Positions 26,659 through 35,419 of a DNA stretch of 61,829 nucleotides are shown here, one piece after another. The notes under the pieces are model-generated. The model was given only the letters and a program-made list of their open reading frames with translations, was not told the DNA's origin and did no database searches. The stretch comes from JBKEDS01 sp047975545. Lineage in GTDB: Bacteria; Bacteroidota; Bacteroidia; Flavobacteriales; Flavobacteriaceae. The stretch's first letter is position 1. Each line of letters starts with the position of its first letter. The stretch covers positions 1-61,829 of the forward strand of contig JBKEDS010000003.1 of assembly GCA_047975545.1 (NCBI GenBank), given 5' to 3'. Position numbers and translations under genes: made by a program.

Positions 26659-27681
26659 ATGTCAAACCGAAGAAATTTTATAAAAAAAGCAACGCTTGGC
26701 ACTATTGGGGCAAGTACGTTTTTTTCCTGTAAAGAAGCTATTAAAGCAGGGATAACAGCTTCACCAGAAAACACGCCCCCTAGACAAAAGCCCTTAGTTA
26801 TTTCCACATGGAACCACGGGTTGCCCGCCAACGAAGAAGCCTGGAAACAGCTTAAAGCAGGAAAATCCGGTTTAGATGCCATTGTAGCGGGCGTAGGCAT
26901 ACCCGAAGCCGACCCCAACGTACGCAGCGTGGGTTACGGCGGTTACCCCGACAGGGAAGGAAAAGTAACCTTAGATGCTTGTATTATGGACCATAACAGC
27001 AATTGCGGCTCGGTTTCTTTTCTTCAGAATATTAAGCACCCCATTGCCGTAGCCCAGCGTGTACTGCAAAATACGCCCCACGTAATGTTGTCCGGGGCGG
27101 GGGCTTTACAGTTTGCTTTGGAGCAAGGTTTTAAGGAAGAAAACCTCCTTACCGAGACTTCGAAAAAAGATTGGAAAAAGTGGTTGGAAAAATCGAAATA
27201 TAAACCCGTAATAAATATGGAAAACCACGACACCATTAGCATGTTGTTAATTGATGGTGAAGGAAATTTGTCGGGCGGCTGCACAACCAGCGGTGCCGCT
27301 TGGAAAATGCACGGCCGCGTGGGCGACTCCCCTATAATTGGCGCCGGACTTTTTTTGGACAACAACGTGGGCGCCGCCGCCGCAACCGGATTGGGCGAAG
27401 CCGTTATTAGAACCGCCGGGAGTGCCATGGTGGTCGAGCTTATGCGGCAAGGTAAATCGCCTTTGGAAGCCTGTAAGGAAATTGTCGAGCGCATTTACCT
27501 CAAACATAAAAACCACAACGATATGGAATACCTTCAAGTTGGGTTTATTGCCCTAAATAAAAACGGGGAGTATGCCGGTTACAGCTTGCGCTCCGGTTTT
27601 AACTATGCCGTATGCGACAACAGCAACGGAAACCGAATGGAGGATGCGGCTTACAAAATGCCATGGAAAAACACCGATTAA
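26659..27681 (+). CDS. N4-(beta-N-acetylglucosaminyl)-L-asparaginase, Tat-exported
   Basis: Cuts the bond between asparagine and the first GlcNAc of N-glycans once the peptide has been trimmed. 340 residues. The N-terminus NRRNFIKKATLG is a twin-arginine signal, with a possible lipobox at FFSC (Cys24). STWNHGLPAN is the substrate-pocket start; VGYGGYPDREGKVTLDACIMD follows. The precursor self-cleaves before Thr192 in ENHDTISM, and HGRVGDSPIIGAG with AAAATGLGEAVIRT completes the active site. It closely follows the Elizabethkingia meningoseptica enzyme as I remember it. Its place between GH92 and GH20 is strong evidence that the operon targets N-glycans or glycoasparagine. Confidence 0.94.
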   Translation: MSNRRNFIKKATLGTIGASTFFSCKEAIKAGITASPENTPPRQKPLVISTWNHGLPANEEAWKQLKAGKSGLDAIVAGVGIPEADPNVRSVGYGGYPDREGKVTLDACIMDHNSNCGSVSFLQNIKHPIAVAQRVLQNTPHVMLSGAGALQFALEQGFKEENLLTETSKKDWKKWLEKSKYKPVINMENHDTISMLLIDGEGNLSGGCTTSGAAWKMHGRVGDSPIIGAGLFLDNNVGAAAATGLGEAVIRTAGSAMVVELMRQGKSPLEACKEIVERIYLKHKNHNDMEYLQVGFIALNKNGEYAGYSLRSGFNYAVCDNSNGNRMEDAAYKMPWKNTD

Positions 27682-27692
27682 ATATAGAAGAA

Positions 27693-30020
27693 ATGGAAAT
27701 TAAATATTATTTTAAAGCTTTGTTTACCGTCCTGTTGTTCAGCTTTTTTTCATGCCAGGACAAACCCGTTGTATTTAATGAAAATGATATAAACATCATT
27801 CCAAAACCCGCCGCAATGCAATTACATTCGGGAGGTTTTCAGTTTTCTAAAAACACGGTTTTTGTGGTTGAAAACCAATCGCAAGAGCATCTTTTTAATT
27901 CGCTTTCAAAGAAATTCAAACAAGCTGCGGGATGGCCCTTGAGCATTTCACATAAAAAAGCGTTGGATAATTATGTTGCGTTAGAAACCGATACTTCGCT
28001 TGCCCCAGAAGCCTACACGGTAACGGTTTCCGCTTCAAACATTAGCATTAAAGCAAGTGGCAACGCCGGGTTTGTTTACGGTTTAGAAACGTTAAGGCAA
28101 CTGTTACCCGCCGCAATTGAAAGCCCTACATTGGTAAATAATGGCAATTGGATAATCCCCAATGTTGAAATACAGGACCAGCCCCGCTTTAAATGGCGTG
28201 GCTTAATGTTGGATGTGTCCCGCCACTTTTTTAATGCCGATTATATAAAAAAAACCATTGACCGCTTGGCCATGCACAAACTGAACGTGCTACACCTGCA
28301 TTTGGTGGACGACCAAGGTTGGCGTATCGAAACAAAGCAATACCCGAAACTAACCGAAGTCGGGGCTTGGCGGGTTAATCAAGAAGATAAGCACTGGCAC
28401 GCAAGGACTACCAACAAACATGAAGACAAAACCACTTATGGTGGGTTTTTAACCCAAGACGAATTAAAGGATATCGTAGCCTATGCCCAAACCAAAAACA
28501 TTGAGGTAATTCCCGAAATTGAAATGCCCGCCCATGTATCGAGTGCCATTGCCTCATATCCCGAATTGGCATGCTTCGACCAAAAAATTGGAGTGCCTTC
28601 AGGCGGGCTTTGGCCCATTACCGATATTTACTGCGCTGGAAAGGACAGCACGTTCGATTTTTTGGAAAACGTTTTAAATGAGGTTATCGAAATTTTCCCT
28701 TCAAAATACATCCACATCGGTGGCGACGAAGCCACCAAAACCAATTGGAAAACATGCCCCCATTGCCAAAAACGCATAAAAGAAGAAGGTTTAAAAAATG
28801 TTGATGAACTCCAAAGTTATTTTGTAAAGCGCATGGAAAAATACATAAATTCCAAAGGAAAACAATTAATAGGTTGGGATGAAATTATTGAAGGCGGCTT
28901 GGCCCCCGAGGCCACCGTAATGAGTTGGCGCGGTACCAAGCCCGGTATCGAGGCGGCAAAGCAGGGGCATGACGTGGTTATGTCCCCAACTTCGCATTGT
29001 TATTTCGATTATTACCAAGGCCCACAAGCCTATGAGCCAACGGCATTTACAGCATACATCCCACTGAGCAAAGTGTATGGGTTCGACCCGGTACCAGATG
29101 AAATGACACCCGAAGAAGCCCAACACGTATTAGGGGGGCAGGCCAATTTATGGGCCGAGTATATTGCCACTACCTCCCATTCCGAGTATATGATATTTCC
29201 CAGGTTGGCAGCCTTGTCCGAAGTTTTGTGGAGCACAAAGGCGTCCCGCAATTGGGGCGATTTTTCACATCGGTTAGAAACCCTGTTTAACCGCTACGAT
29301 AATTTGGGCATAAACTATGCAAAAAGTGCCTATATACTCCGACCAGCCTACACATTTGACTCCATAAACCAAGCCGTTAATTTATCCATAGAAAACGAAT
29401 TTCCAAATTCGGATATCCGCTATGTTACCGGCAACGGAAATTTAACCGAAAACGCACAGCAATATACCAAGGCGTTCCAAATTAAGAAAACTACTATTTT
29501 AAAGGCTTCCCTATTTAAAAGCAACAAACCAATAGGGATAACCCTTGTCGACACCATAAAATTCCACAAAGCTATTGGCAAGCCGGTACGGTACAATACC
29601 GAATATAGCAACGCCTATAAAGGCACCGGGGCCTATACTTTAAACAATGCGTTAAGAGGCTCGGAAAACTTTCACGATGGGCAATGGCAAGGTTGGCTAA
29701 CCAATATGAAGGTTATTATGGACCTTGAAAAGGAAACCAATATAACCAGTGTAACCGTTGGAACTTTGGAAAGCCAAAAAGCAGGGATTTATTTTCCCGT
29801 TAAAGTAGAGGTTTCCACATCTAACGATGGAAAAATATTCCAAAAAATAGGAGAAACAACAAGAGCATACCAAGAACAACTGCACCCCGGCTTAAAAGAT
29901 TTTGTGGTAACCTTTCCCCAACAATCGGCAAGATTTATAAAAGTTAAGGCCATACCATTGGAAAAAAACCCAAGAGGGGGCGGCGTGTGGCTATTTATAG
30001 ATGAAGTTTTAGTAAACTAA
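27693..30020 (+). CDS. GH20 beta-N-acetylhexosaminidase, lipoprotein
   Basis: Start taken at 27693, giving a lipoprotein signal ending in FSFFSC; earlier ATGs at 27612 or 27663 would overlap the asparaginase gene. 775 residues. Domains: GH20b (about 30-150, NIIPKPAAMQLHSGGFQF), catalytic barrel (about 155-500) with GLMLDVSRHF, LHLHLVDDQGWRIE, EIEMPAHVSSAIASYP and the catalytic pair D345-E346 in HIGGDEATKTNW, then a beta-rich tail (from about 610) ending in a discoidin-like module with GGGVWLFIDEVLVN. It removes terminal beta-GlcNAc or GalNAc using the substrate's acetamido group. It could trim antennae or split the chitobiose core. Confidence 0.94.
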   Translation: MEIKYYFKALFTVLLFSFFSCQDKPVVFNENDINIIPKPAAMQLHSGGFQFSKNTVFVVENQSQEHLFNSLSKKFKQAAGWPLSISHKKALDNYVALETDTSLAPEAYTVTVSASNISIKASGNAGFVYGLETLRQLLPAAIESPTLVNNGNWIIPNVEIQDQPRFKWRGLMLDVSRHFFNADYIKKTIDRLAMHKLNVLHLHLVDDQGWRIETKQYPKLTEVGAWRVNQEDKHWHARTTNKHEDKTTYGGFLTQDELKDIVAYAQTKNIEVIPEIEMPAHVSSAIASYPELACFDQKIGVPSGGLWPITDIYCAGKDSTFDFLENVLNEVIEIFPSKYIHIGGDEATKTNWKTCPHCQKRIKEEGLKNVDELQSYFVKRMEKYINSKGKQLIGWDEIIEGGLAPEATVMSWRGTKPGIEAAKQGHDVVMSPTSHCYFDYYQGPQAYEPTAFTAYIPLSKVYGFDPVPDEMTPEEAQHVLGGQANLWAEYIATTSHSEYMIFPRLAALSEVLWSTKASRNWGDFSHRLETLFNRYDNLGINYAKSAYILRPAYTFDSINQAVNLSIENEFPNSDIRYVTGNGNLTENAQQYTKAFQIKKTTILKASLFKSNKPIGITLVDTIKFHKAIGKPVRYNTEYSNAYKGTGAYTLNNALRGSENFHDGQWQGWLTNMKVIMDLEKETNITSVTVGTLESQKAGIYFPVKVEVSTSNDGKIFQKIGETTRAYQEQLHPGLKDFVVTFPQQSARFIKVKAIPLEKNPRGGGVWLFIDEVLVN

Positions 30021-30031
30021 AAAACAAAACG

Positions 30032-30088
30032 ATGAAACCCTCATTGAGGGCTTTAGCAAAGCCAAGGTAAAGGCCTCCACAAAAGGCC
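30032..30088 (+). other. Intercistronic stacked hairpins (repeat family member)
   Basis: Twelve bases after the GH20 stop, three short stems follow each other: CCCTCATTGAGGG, GGCTTTAGCAAAGCC and GGCCTCCACAAAAGGCC. The start ATGAAACCCTCATTGAGGG resembles the copies at 33833 and 59347. It could set mRNA processing or stability between GH20 and the first GH29; a tiny reading frame of 12 codons is also present. Confidence 0.5.
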
Positions 30089-30179
30089 ATGAATAAAAGC
30101 AACGGGCAATAAGCTTTCGCTTTTTTTCCATACTATTCAAAAACACTTAAAATCAAATGTTTAACTTAAATTTATTCGT

Positions 30180-31502
30180 GTGAAATATTTAACAATTATA
30201 ATAACCCTGCTTGTTTTCAATACATCTTCCTATTTACAAGCACAGGAAATTAGCAAGGAAGCGCGCATGGAATGGTTTAAGGACGCCAAATTGGGCATAT
30301 TTATCCATTGGGGCATTTATGCCGTAAACGGCATTGACGAATCCTGGTCGTTCCATAACGGTTATATTACTTACGACGATTACATGAAGCAACTTGACGG
30401 CTTTACCGCCAAAAACTACGACCCCGAATACTGGGCAAAACTCATCAAGGATAGCGGGGCAAAATATACGGTAATAACCACCAAGCACCACGACGGTGTG
30501 GCACTTTGGAACACCAAGCAAAACCATTTAAACGCAATTGAAAACACGCCCGCAAAAAAGGATTTAATTACCCCTTTTGCAAAAGCAGTACGTAACGAAG
30601 GCTTAAAACTGGGGGTTTATTATTCGTTGTTGGATTGGTCGCACCCCGATTACCCAAACTTTTTAAGAAACGAAAAACGTTATAAAGACGATGCCAAACG
30701 CTGGGAAAAATTTTCTAAGTTCAATTTTGGGCAAATTGAAGAATTAACCAAATACAACCCCGACCTATATTGGTTCGATGGCGACTGGGAGCAATCCGCC
30801 GAAATGTGGAAAGCTAAGGAAGTTCGCGAACTTTTATTAAAAGAAACCCCAACGACAATAATCAATTCCCGGCTGCAAGGCTATGGCGATTATGCCACGC
30901 CCGAGCAAGGCGTACCCATTACAAAACCTTCAAATCCGTATTGGGAACTCTGCATGACCATGAACAACTCATGGGGCTACCAGCCCAACGATACCGAGTA
31001 CAAAAGTGTTAACCAACTTATCCGTATTCTGGTAGATTGTATTAGCATGGGCGGCAACCTACTTTTGGATATTGGCCCAAAACCGGACGGCACCATTCCC
31101 CAAGAGCAAATAAACCGACTGGAAGGCTTGGGCAAATGGACCAATAAGCACAAAGCCGCCATTTATGGTACTCGGGCAGGTATTCCCTTTGGGCATTTTA
31201 ACGGTTATACGGCACTTTCAAAGGATAAAACCATTCTTTACCTTTATGTAGACAACAAGCCTACCGGACCACTTCTTATAAAAGGGCTAAAAAATAAAGT
31301 AAACCGTGCCTGGGTGGTGGGCAACGGCACCAAATTGGACACTAATGTTGTTGGAAAGTTATACTGGAGCAAAGTTCCCGGACTGTTATACATCGATTTG
31401 CCCGAACACGTACAAGATGAAAACGTTACCGTTATTGCCATGCAATTGGATGGCGAAGTGGATTTATATACCGAAGAAGGCCAAGTTATTGAAAGCAATT
31501 AA
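30180..31502 (+). CDS. GH29 alpha-L-fucosidase (copy 1)
   Basis: 440 residues starting at a GTG, which is needed to include the signal peptide (TLLVFNTSSYLQAQ). Retaining fucosidase barrel: MEWFKDAKLGIFIHWGIYAV, YTVITTKHHDGVALW, LGVYYSLLDWSHPDYPNF, and the nucleophile D200 in LYWFDGDWEQ. GGNLLLDIGPKPDGTIP marks the barrel end. A short beta-sandwich domain closes the protein. It releases alpha-fucose from core or antennary positions of glycans; linkage cannot be told from sequence. It lies downstream of a 159-base gap with hairpins and 5 bases before GH92 copy 3. Confidence 0.93.
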   Translation: MKYLTIIITLLVFNTSSYLQAQEISKEARMEWFKDAKLGIFIHWGIYAVNGIDESWSFHNGYITYDDYMKQLDGFTAKNYDPEYWAKLIKDSGAKYTVITTKHHDGVALWNTKQNHLNAIENTPAKKDLITPFAKAVRNEGLKLGVYYSLLDWSHPDYPNFLRNEKRYKDDAKRWEKFSKFNFGQIEELTKYNPDLYWFDGDWEQSAEMWKAKEVRELLLKETPTTIINSRLQGYGDYATPEQGVPITKPSNPYWELCMTMNNSWGYQPNDTEYKSVNQLIRILVDCISMGGNLLLDIGPKPDGTIPQEQINRLEGLGKWTNKHKAAIYGTRAGIPFGHFNGYTALSKDKTILYLYVDNKPTGPLLIKGLKNKVNRAWVVGNGTKLDTNVVGKLYWSKVPGLLYIDLPEHVQDENVTVIAMQLDGEVDLYTEEGQVIESN

Positions 31503-31507
31503 AATTC

Positions 31508-33826
31508 ATGGGAAATAAAACGTACATACTTTTATTGGCTCTAAGCATTGTATCGTGCCAAAACCCTAAAACCATTTCGAAAGCGGAAGCCATGCCCCCG
31601 TTGGTCGATTATGTAAATCCGCTTATGGGTACGGCATCCGATTTTAGTTTGTCCAACGGCAACACCTATCCCGCCATTGCAACCCCGTGGGGCATGAATT
31701 TTTGGACGCCCCAAACGGCCAAAATGGGCGATGGCTGGACCTATAACTACAATGCCAAAACCATACGGGGCATAAAACAAACCCACCAGCCCAGTCCGTG
31801 GATTAACGATTATGCGGCCTTTTCGTTAATGGCGGTAACGGGCAATTTAAAATTTCGGGAAAACGAGCGGGCCTCTTGGTTTTCGCATAAAGCAGAAATA
31901 GCAAGGCCTTATTATTATTCGGTATACTTGGCCAGTTACGATGTGGTTGCCGAAGTAGCCCCAACCGAACGAGCCGCCCATTTTAAATTTACCTTTCCCG
32001 AAGCCGAACATTCCTATATTGTATTAGATGCCTTTTTTAAAGGCTCCATGGTAAAAATTATTCCCGAGGAACGCAAAATTATTGGGTATTGCAAAAACAA
32101 CAGCGGGGGCGTACCCGATAATTTCCACAATTATTTTGTGGCCGAGTTTGATACCGATTTTAAACTTACCCATACTTGGCACGACAATTGGCAACTTCAG
32201 GAAAATTTACTTGAAAGCGAGGGCGAACACGTTGGTGCTATTATAAGTTTTAACACCAAAAAGGGCGATGCGGTACATGTAAAAGTAGCCTCATCGTTTA
32301 TTAGCCCCGAGCAGGCGCAATTAAATTTAGACCGGGAAATTGGTAACAATTCTTTTGAAGAAACCAAAGCAAACGCCAAACAAGCCTGGGAAAACGAGTT
32401 AAACAAAATTAAAATTGAAGACGACAACCTGGACCATATAAAAACCTTTTATTCCTGTCTGTACCGTGTACTGCTCTTTCCCCGAAAATTTTACGAAATC
32501 AATAGCACCAACCAAATTATACATTACAGCCCCTACAATGGCGAGGTACTGCCCGGTTATATGTTTACCGACAATGGTTTTTGGGACACCTTTAGGGCCG
32601 TGTTCCCGTTTTTCAATTTAATGTATCCCGAATTAACCAGCAACATAATGGAAAGCTTGGCCAATACCTACAAGGAGTCGGGCTGGTTGCCGGAATGGGC
32701 AAGCCCCGGGCATCGCGACTGCATGATTGGCTCCAACTCGGCCCCAATAATTGCCGATGCGTTTTTAAAAGGAAACATAAAAGAAAAAGACGTTGAGGTG
32801 TTATTTGAAGCTATTTTAAAAAATGCCATGGTGGAAGAAGGACGCCCCGTAAACTCTGTAGGCCGTGCCGGATTAAAGTATTACAACACTTTGGGCTACG
32901 TTCCATACAACGTAGGCATAAACGAAAACGCTGCCCGAACCTTGGAATATGCCTTTGCCGATTTTAGCATAGCCGAAATGGCAAACGCATTGGGCAAGGA
33001 CAGCATTGCCAACGCCTACTACAACAAGAGCATGAATTACAAAAACCTACTTAATAAAGAAACAGGACTTATGCGTGGCAAAAACGAAGATGGCAGCTTC
33101 CAATCGCCCTTTAACCCCTTAAAATGGGGCGATGCCTTTACCGAAGGCAACAGCCTGCACTACACCTGGTCCGTGTTTCACGATGTACAAGGGTTAATCG
33201 ATTTAATGGGGGGCAACGAGGCATTTATTTCAAAATTGGATATCGTTTTTACCATGCCCCCCAAGTTCGACGATTCGTACTACGGTTTCACCATCCATGA
33301 AATTCGGGAAATGCAAATCGTTAACATGGGCAATTACGCCCACGGCAACCAACCCGTTCAGCACATGGTTTATTTATACAACCATGCGGGAGCGCCCTAT
33401 AAAACCCAAACCCGCATTAGGGAAATACTCACCAAACTGTACACGGCTACGCCCGATGGCTATTGTGGCGACGAAGATAACGGCCAAACCTCGGCTTGGT
33501 ACGTTTTTAGCGCCTTGGGTTTTTACCCCGTTACGCCCGCTGCAAACCAATATACGCTGGGAAGTCCGCTTTTTAAAAAAGCAACCCTAAAACTGGAAAA
33601 CGAAAAACGTTTCGAAATAAGTTCGGTTAACAATTTGCCCAAAAATTATTACGTGCAAAAAGCAACCCTTAACAACACGCCATATTTCAATAGTTTTATT
33701 AATTTCGAAACCATTCAAAATGGCGGCCATTTTACCTTTTACATGGAAGGCGCCCCAAACACCAATTGGGCAACTTCCAAAGAAAACCTACCCTATTCTT
33801 ATAGCTATAAAAAAAACAAAAACTAA
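31508..33826 (+). CDS. GH92 alpha-mannosidase, lipoprotein (copy 3, divergent subgroup)
   Basis: 772 residues; lipobox SIVSC (Cys17). The N-terminal motif NPLMGTASDFSLSNGNTYP with PWGMNFWTPQTA differs from copies 1 and 2 and marks a separate GH92 subgroup. At the substrate site it has HGNQPVQHMVYLYNHAG (from residue 612) where copies 1 and 2 have HGNEP-HH, a Glu-to-Gln change. The catalytic GDEDNGQTSAWYVFSALG (from 654) is kept. FTDNGFWDTFRAVFP replaces SLWDT. It is probably active with another linkage or leaving group, but this needs assay. Confidence 0.9.
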   Translation: MGNKTYILLLALSIVSCQNPKTISKAEAMPPLVDYVNPLMGTASDFSLSNGNTYPAIATPWGMNFWTPQTAKMGDGWTYNYNAKTIRGIKQTHQPSPWINDYAAFSLMAVTGNLKFRENERASWFSHKAEIARPYYYSVYLASYDVVAEVAPTERAAHFKFTFPEAEHSYIVLDAFFKGSMVKIIPEERKIIGYCKNNSGGVPDNFHNYFVAEFDTDFKLTHTWHDNWQLQENLLESEGEHVGAIISFNTKKGDAVHVKVASSFISPEQAQLNLDREIGNNSFEETKANAKQAWENELNKIKIEDDNLDHIKTFYSCLYRVLLFPRKFYEINSTNQIIHYSPYNGEVLPGYMFTDNGFWDTFRAVFPFFNLMYPELTSNIMESLANTYKESGWLPEWASPGHRDCMIGSNSAPIIADAFLKGNIKEKDVEVLFEAILKNAMVEEGRPVNSVGRAGLKYYNTLGYVPYNVGINENAARTLEYAFADFSIAEMANALGKDSIANAYYNKSMNYKNLLNKETGLMRGKNEDGSFQSPFNPLKWGDAFTEGNSLHYTWSVFHDVQGLIDLMGGNEAFISKLDIVFTMPPKFDDSYYGFTIHEIREMQIVNMGNYAHGNQPVQHMVYLYNHAGAPYKTQTRIREILTKLYTATPDGYCGDEDNGQTSAWYVFSALGFYPVTPAANQYTLGSPLFKKATLKLENEKRFEISSVNNLPKNYYVQKATLNNTPYFNSFINFETIQNGGHFTFYMEGAPNTNWATSKENLPYSYSYKKNKN

Positions 33827-33832
33827 TATATT

Positions 33833-33879
33833 ATGAAAGCCCATAATGGGCATTTGGCAAACAAAGGTCATTACCCATC
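33833..33879 (+). other. Intercistronic hairpin repeat before GH29 copy 2
   Basis: Six bases after the GH92 copy 3 stop comes ATGAAAGCCCATAATGGGC, with GCCC/GGGC forming a short stem, followed by ATTTGGCA and CAAAGG. A nearly identical element (35 of 37 bases by eye) is at 59311-59347 on the other strand, also directly after a stop codon. It also reads as a 17-codon frame. Confidence 0.55.
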
Positions 33880-33927
33880 GAAATAATTAAATAACCGAAC
33901 CACAGGTTCCTGATTAAATCTAAACAC

Positions 33928-35406
33928 ATGAAAATTAAGCTATTATTACTCACCGTACTTTTATCCGGAAATGTATTTGCCCAAGCCGTTTACGAAGACG
34001 AGCGCTATGTTCCGGAAACCGACCCGTTGGTATTGGAAAAATTAAACCAATGGCAAGACCTTAAATTCGGGCTGCTCATGCACTGGGGTACGTACAGCCA
34101 ATGGGGCATTGTAGAATCGTGGTCGCTGTCGCCCGAGGAATACGGGTGGTGCGAACGCAAAAAAGGCAGCAATCCCGACAATTATTTTGTCTATAAAAAA
34201 GAATACGAGGCATTGCAAACCACCTTTAACCCGACAAAATTTAACCCCAAATCCTGGGCCGAAGCCGCCAAATATGCAGGCATGAAATACGTGGTATTTA
34301 CTACCAAGCACCACGACGGGTTTTGTATGTTCGACTCGAAATATACCGACTATAAAATTACATCGCCACGCACGCCTTTTTCAACAAATCCCAAGGCCAA
34401 TATTGCCAAGGAAATTTTTAATGCCTTTAGAAATGAAGGGCTTTGGGCTGGTGCCTATTTTTCCAAACCCGATTGGAACGTCGATAGTTATTGGTGGCCC
34501 AAGTATCCGCCCAAAGACAGGAACGTTAACTATTCGCCCTTGGAAAATCCCGAAAAATGGAATGCCTTTACCGAGTTTACCCATAATCAAATCATGGAAC
34601 TGCTAACCGATTACGGCAAAATAGACATCCTTTGGTTAGATGGCGGCTGGGTGGCCAAAACCCCAAAAACGGAAGTTACGGAATGGTACAAACACACTTT
34701 AAACAAAGCTGAAGACGGCTACCTAAAACACCGCATTGTAAACCAAGATATTAAAATGGACGAACTGGTGGTAAAGGCCCGCAAGCAACAACCCGGATTA
34801 ATCGTGGTAGATCGTGCCGTACACGGTAAAAACCAAAACTACCTAACGCCCGAAAACCGCGTACCCGAAAAAACCTTGCCTTATCCTTGGGAGTCGTGCA
34901 TTATTGCAGGCGGTGGCTGGTCCTACACGCCCGATGCCAAATATATGAGCGCCCGGGAGGGCATTCATACCTTAATTGACGTTGTGGCCAAAGGCGGAAA
35001 CTTACTGTTGAACATTGCCCCAAGCCCAGAAGGCGAATGGCAGCAAGGTGCCTACGATTTGTTACAAGCCTACGGCGATTGGATGAACGTTAACAGCTCT
35101 GCCATTTACGCCACAAAACCCATTGCTCCTTTTAAGGAAAACAACATTTGTTTAACCCAAAACAAAACCGGAAATGTATTTTTATTATATCTCGCAGATG
35201 ATAACGAAAATACTATGCCTTCTGAAATCCATATTAGTTCCATTTCACCAAAAAAAGGAACAAAAATAACCATGTTGGGTTCGAAAACTAAACTAAAATG
35301 GGAAAAACAAGGTGAAGGGTTTAAGGTTGTTATTCCCGAAAACCTTAGAAAAAACCCGCCTTCGCAATACGCTTGGGTTTTAAAAGTTGACGCTGTAAAC
35401 CAATAA
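33928..35406 (+). CDS. GH29 alpha-L-fucosidase (copy 2)
   Basis: 492 residues with a signal peptide ending in GNVFAQ. Barrel motifs: WQDLKFGLLMHWGTYSQWG, YVVFTTKHHDGFCMFDS, GAYFSKPDWNVDSYWWP and nucleophile D238 in IDILWLDGGWV. A long insert with DRAVHGKNQNYLTPENRVPE precedes PWESCIIAGGGWSY and GGNLLLNIAPSPEG. It differs clearly from copy 1 in length and around the active site, so the two probably remove fucose from different positions. It is soluble in the periplasm or secreted, whereas most neighbours are lipoproteins. Confidence 0.93.
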   Translation: MKIKLLLLTVLLSGNVFAQAVYEDERYVPETDPLVLEKLNQWQDLKFGLLMHWGTYSQWGIVESWSLSPEEYGWCERKKGSNPDNYFVYKKEYEALQTTFNPTKFNPKSWAEAAKYAGMKYVVFTTKHHDGFCMFDSKYTDYKITSPRTPFSTNPKANIAKEIFNAFRNEGLWAGAYFSKPDWNVDSYWWPKYPPKDRNVNYSPLENPEKWNAFTEFTHNQIMELLTDYGKIDILWLDGGWVAKTPKTEVTEWYKHTLNKAEDGYLKHRIVNQDIKMDELVVKARKQQPGLIVVDRAVHGKNQNYLTPENRVPEKTLPYPWESCIIAGGGWSYTPDAKYMSAREGIHTLIDVVAKGGNLLLNIAPSPEGEWQQGAYDLLQAYGDWMNVNSSAIYATKPIAPFKENNICLTQNKTGNVFLLYLADDNENTMPSEIHISSISPKKGTKITMLGSKTKLKWEKQGEGFKVVIPENLRKNPPSQYAWVLKVDAVNQ

Positions 35407-35419
35407 TCCCCCTAATTTT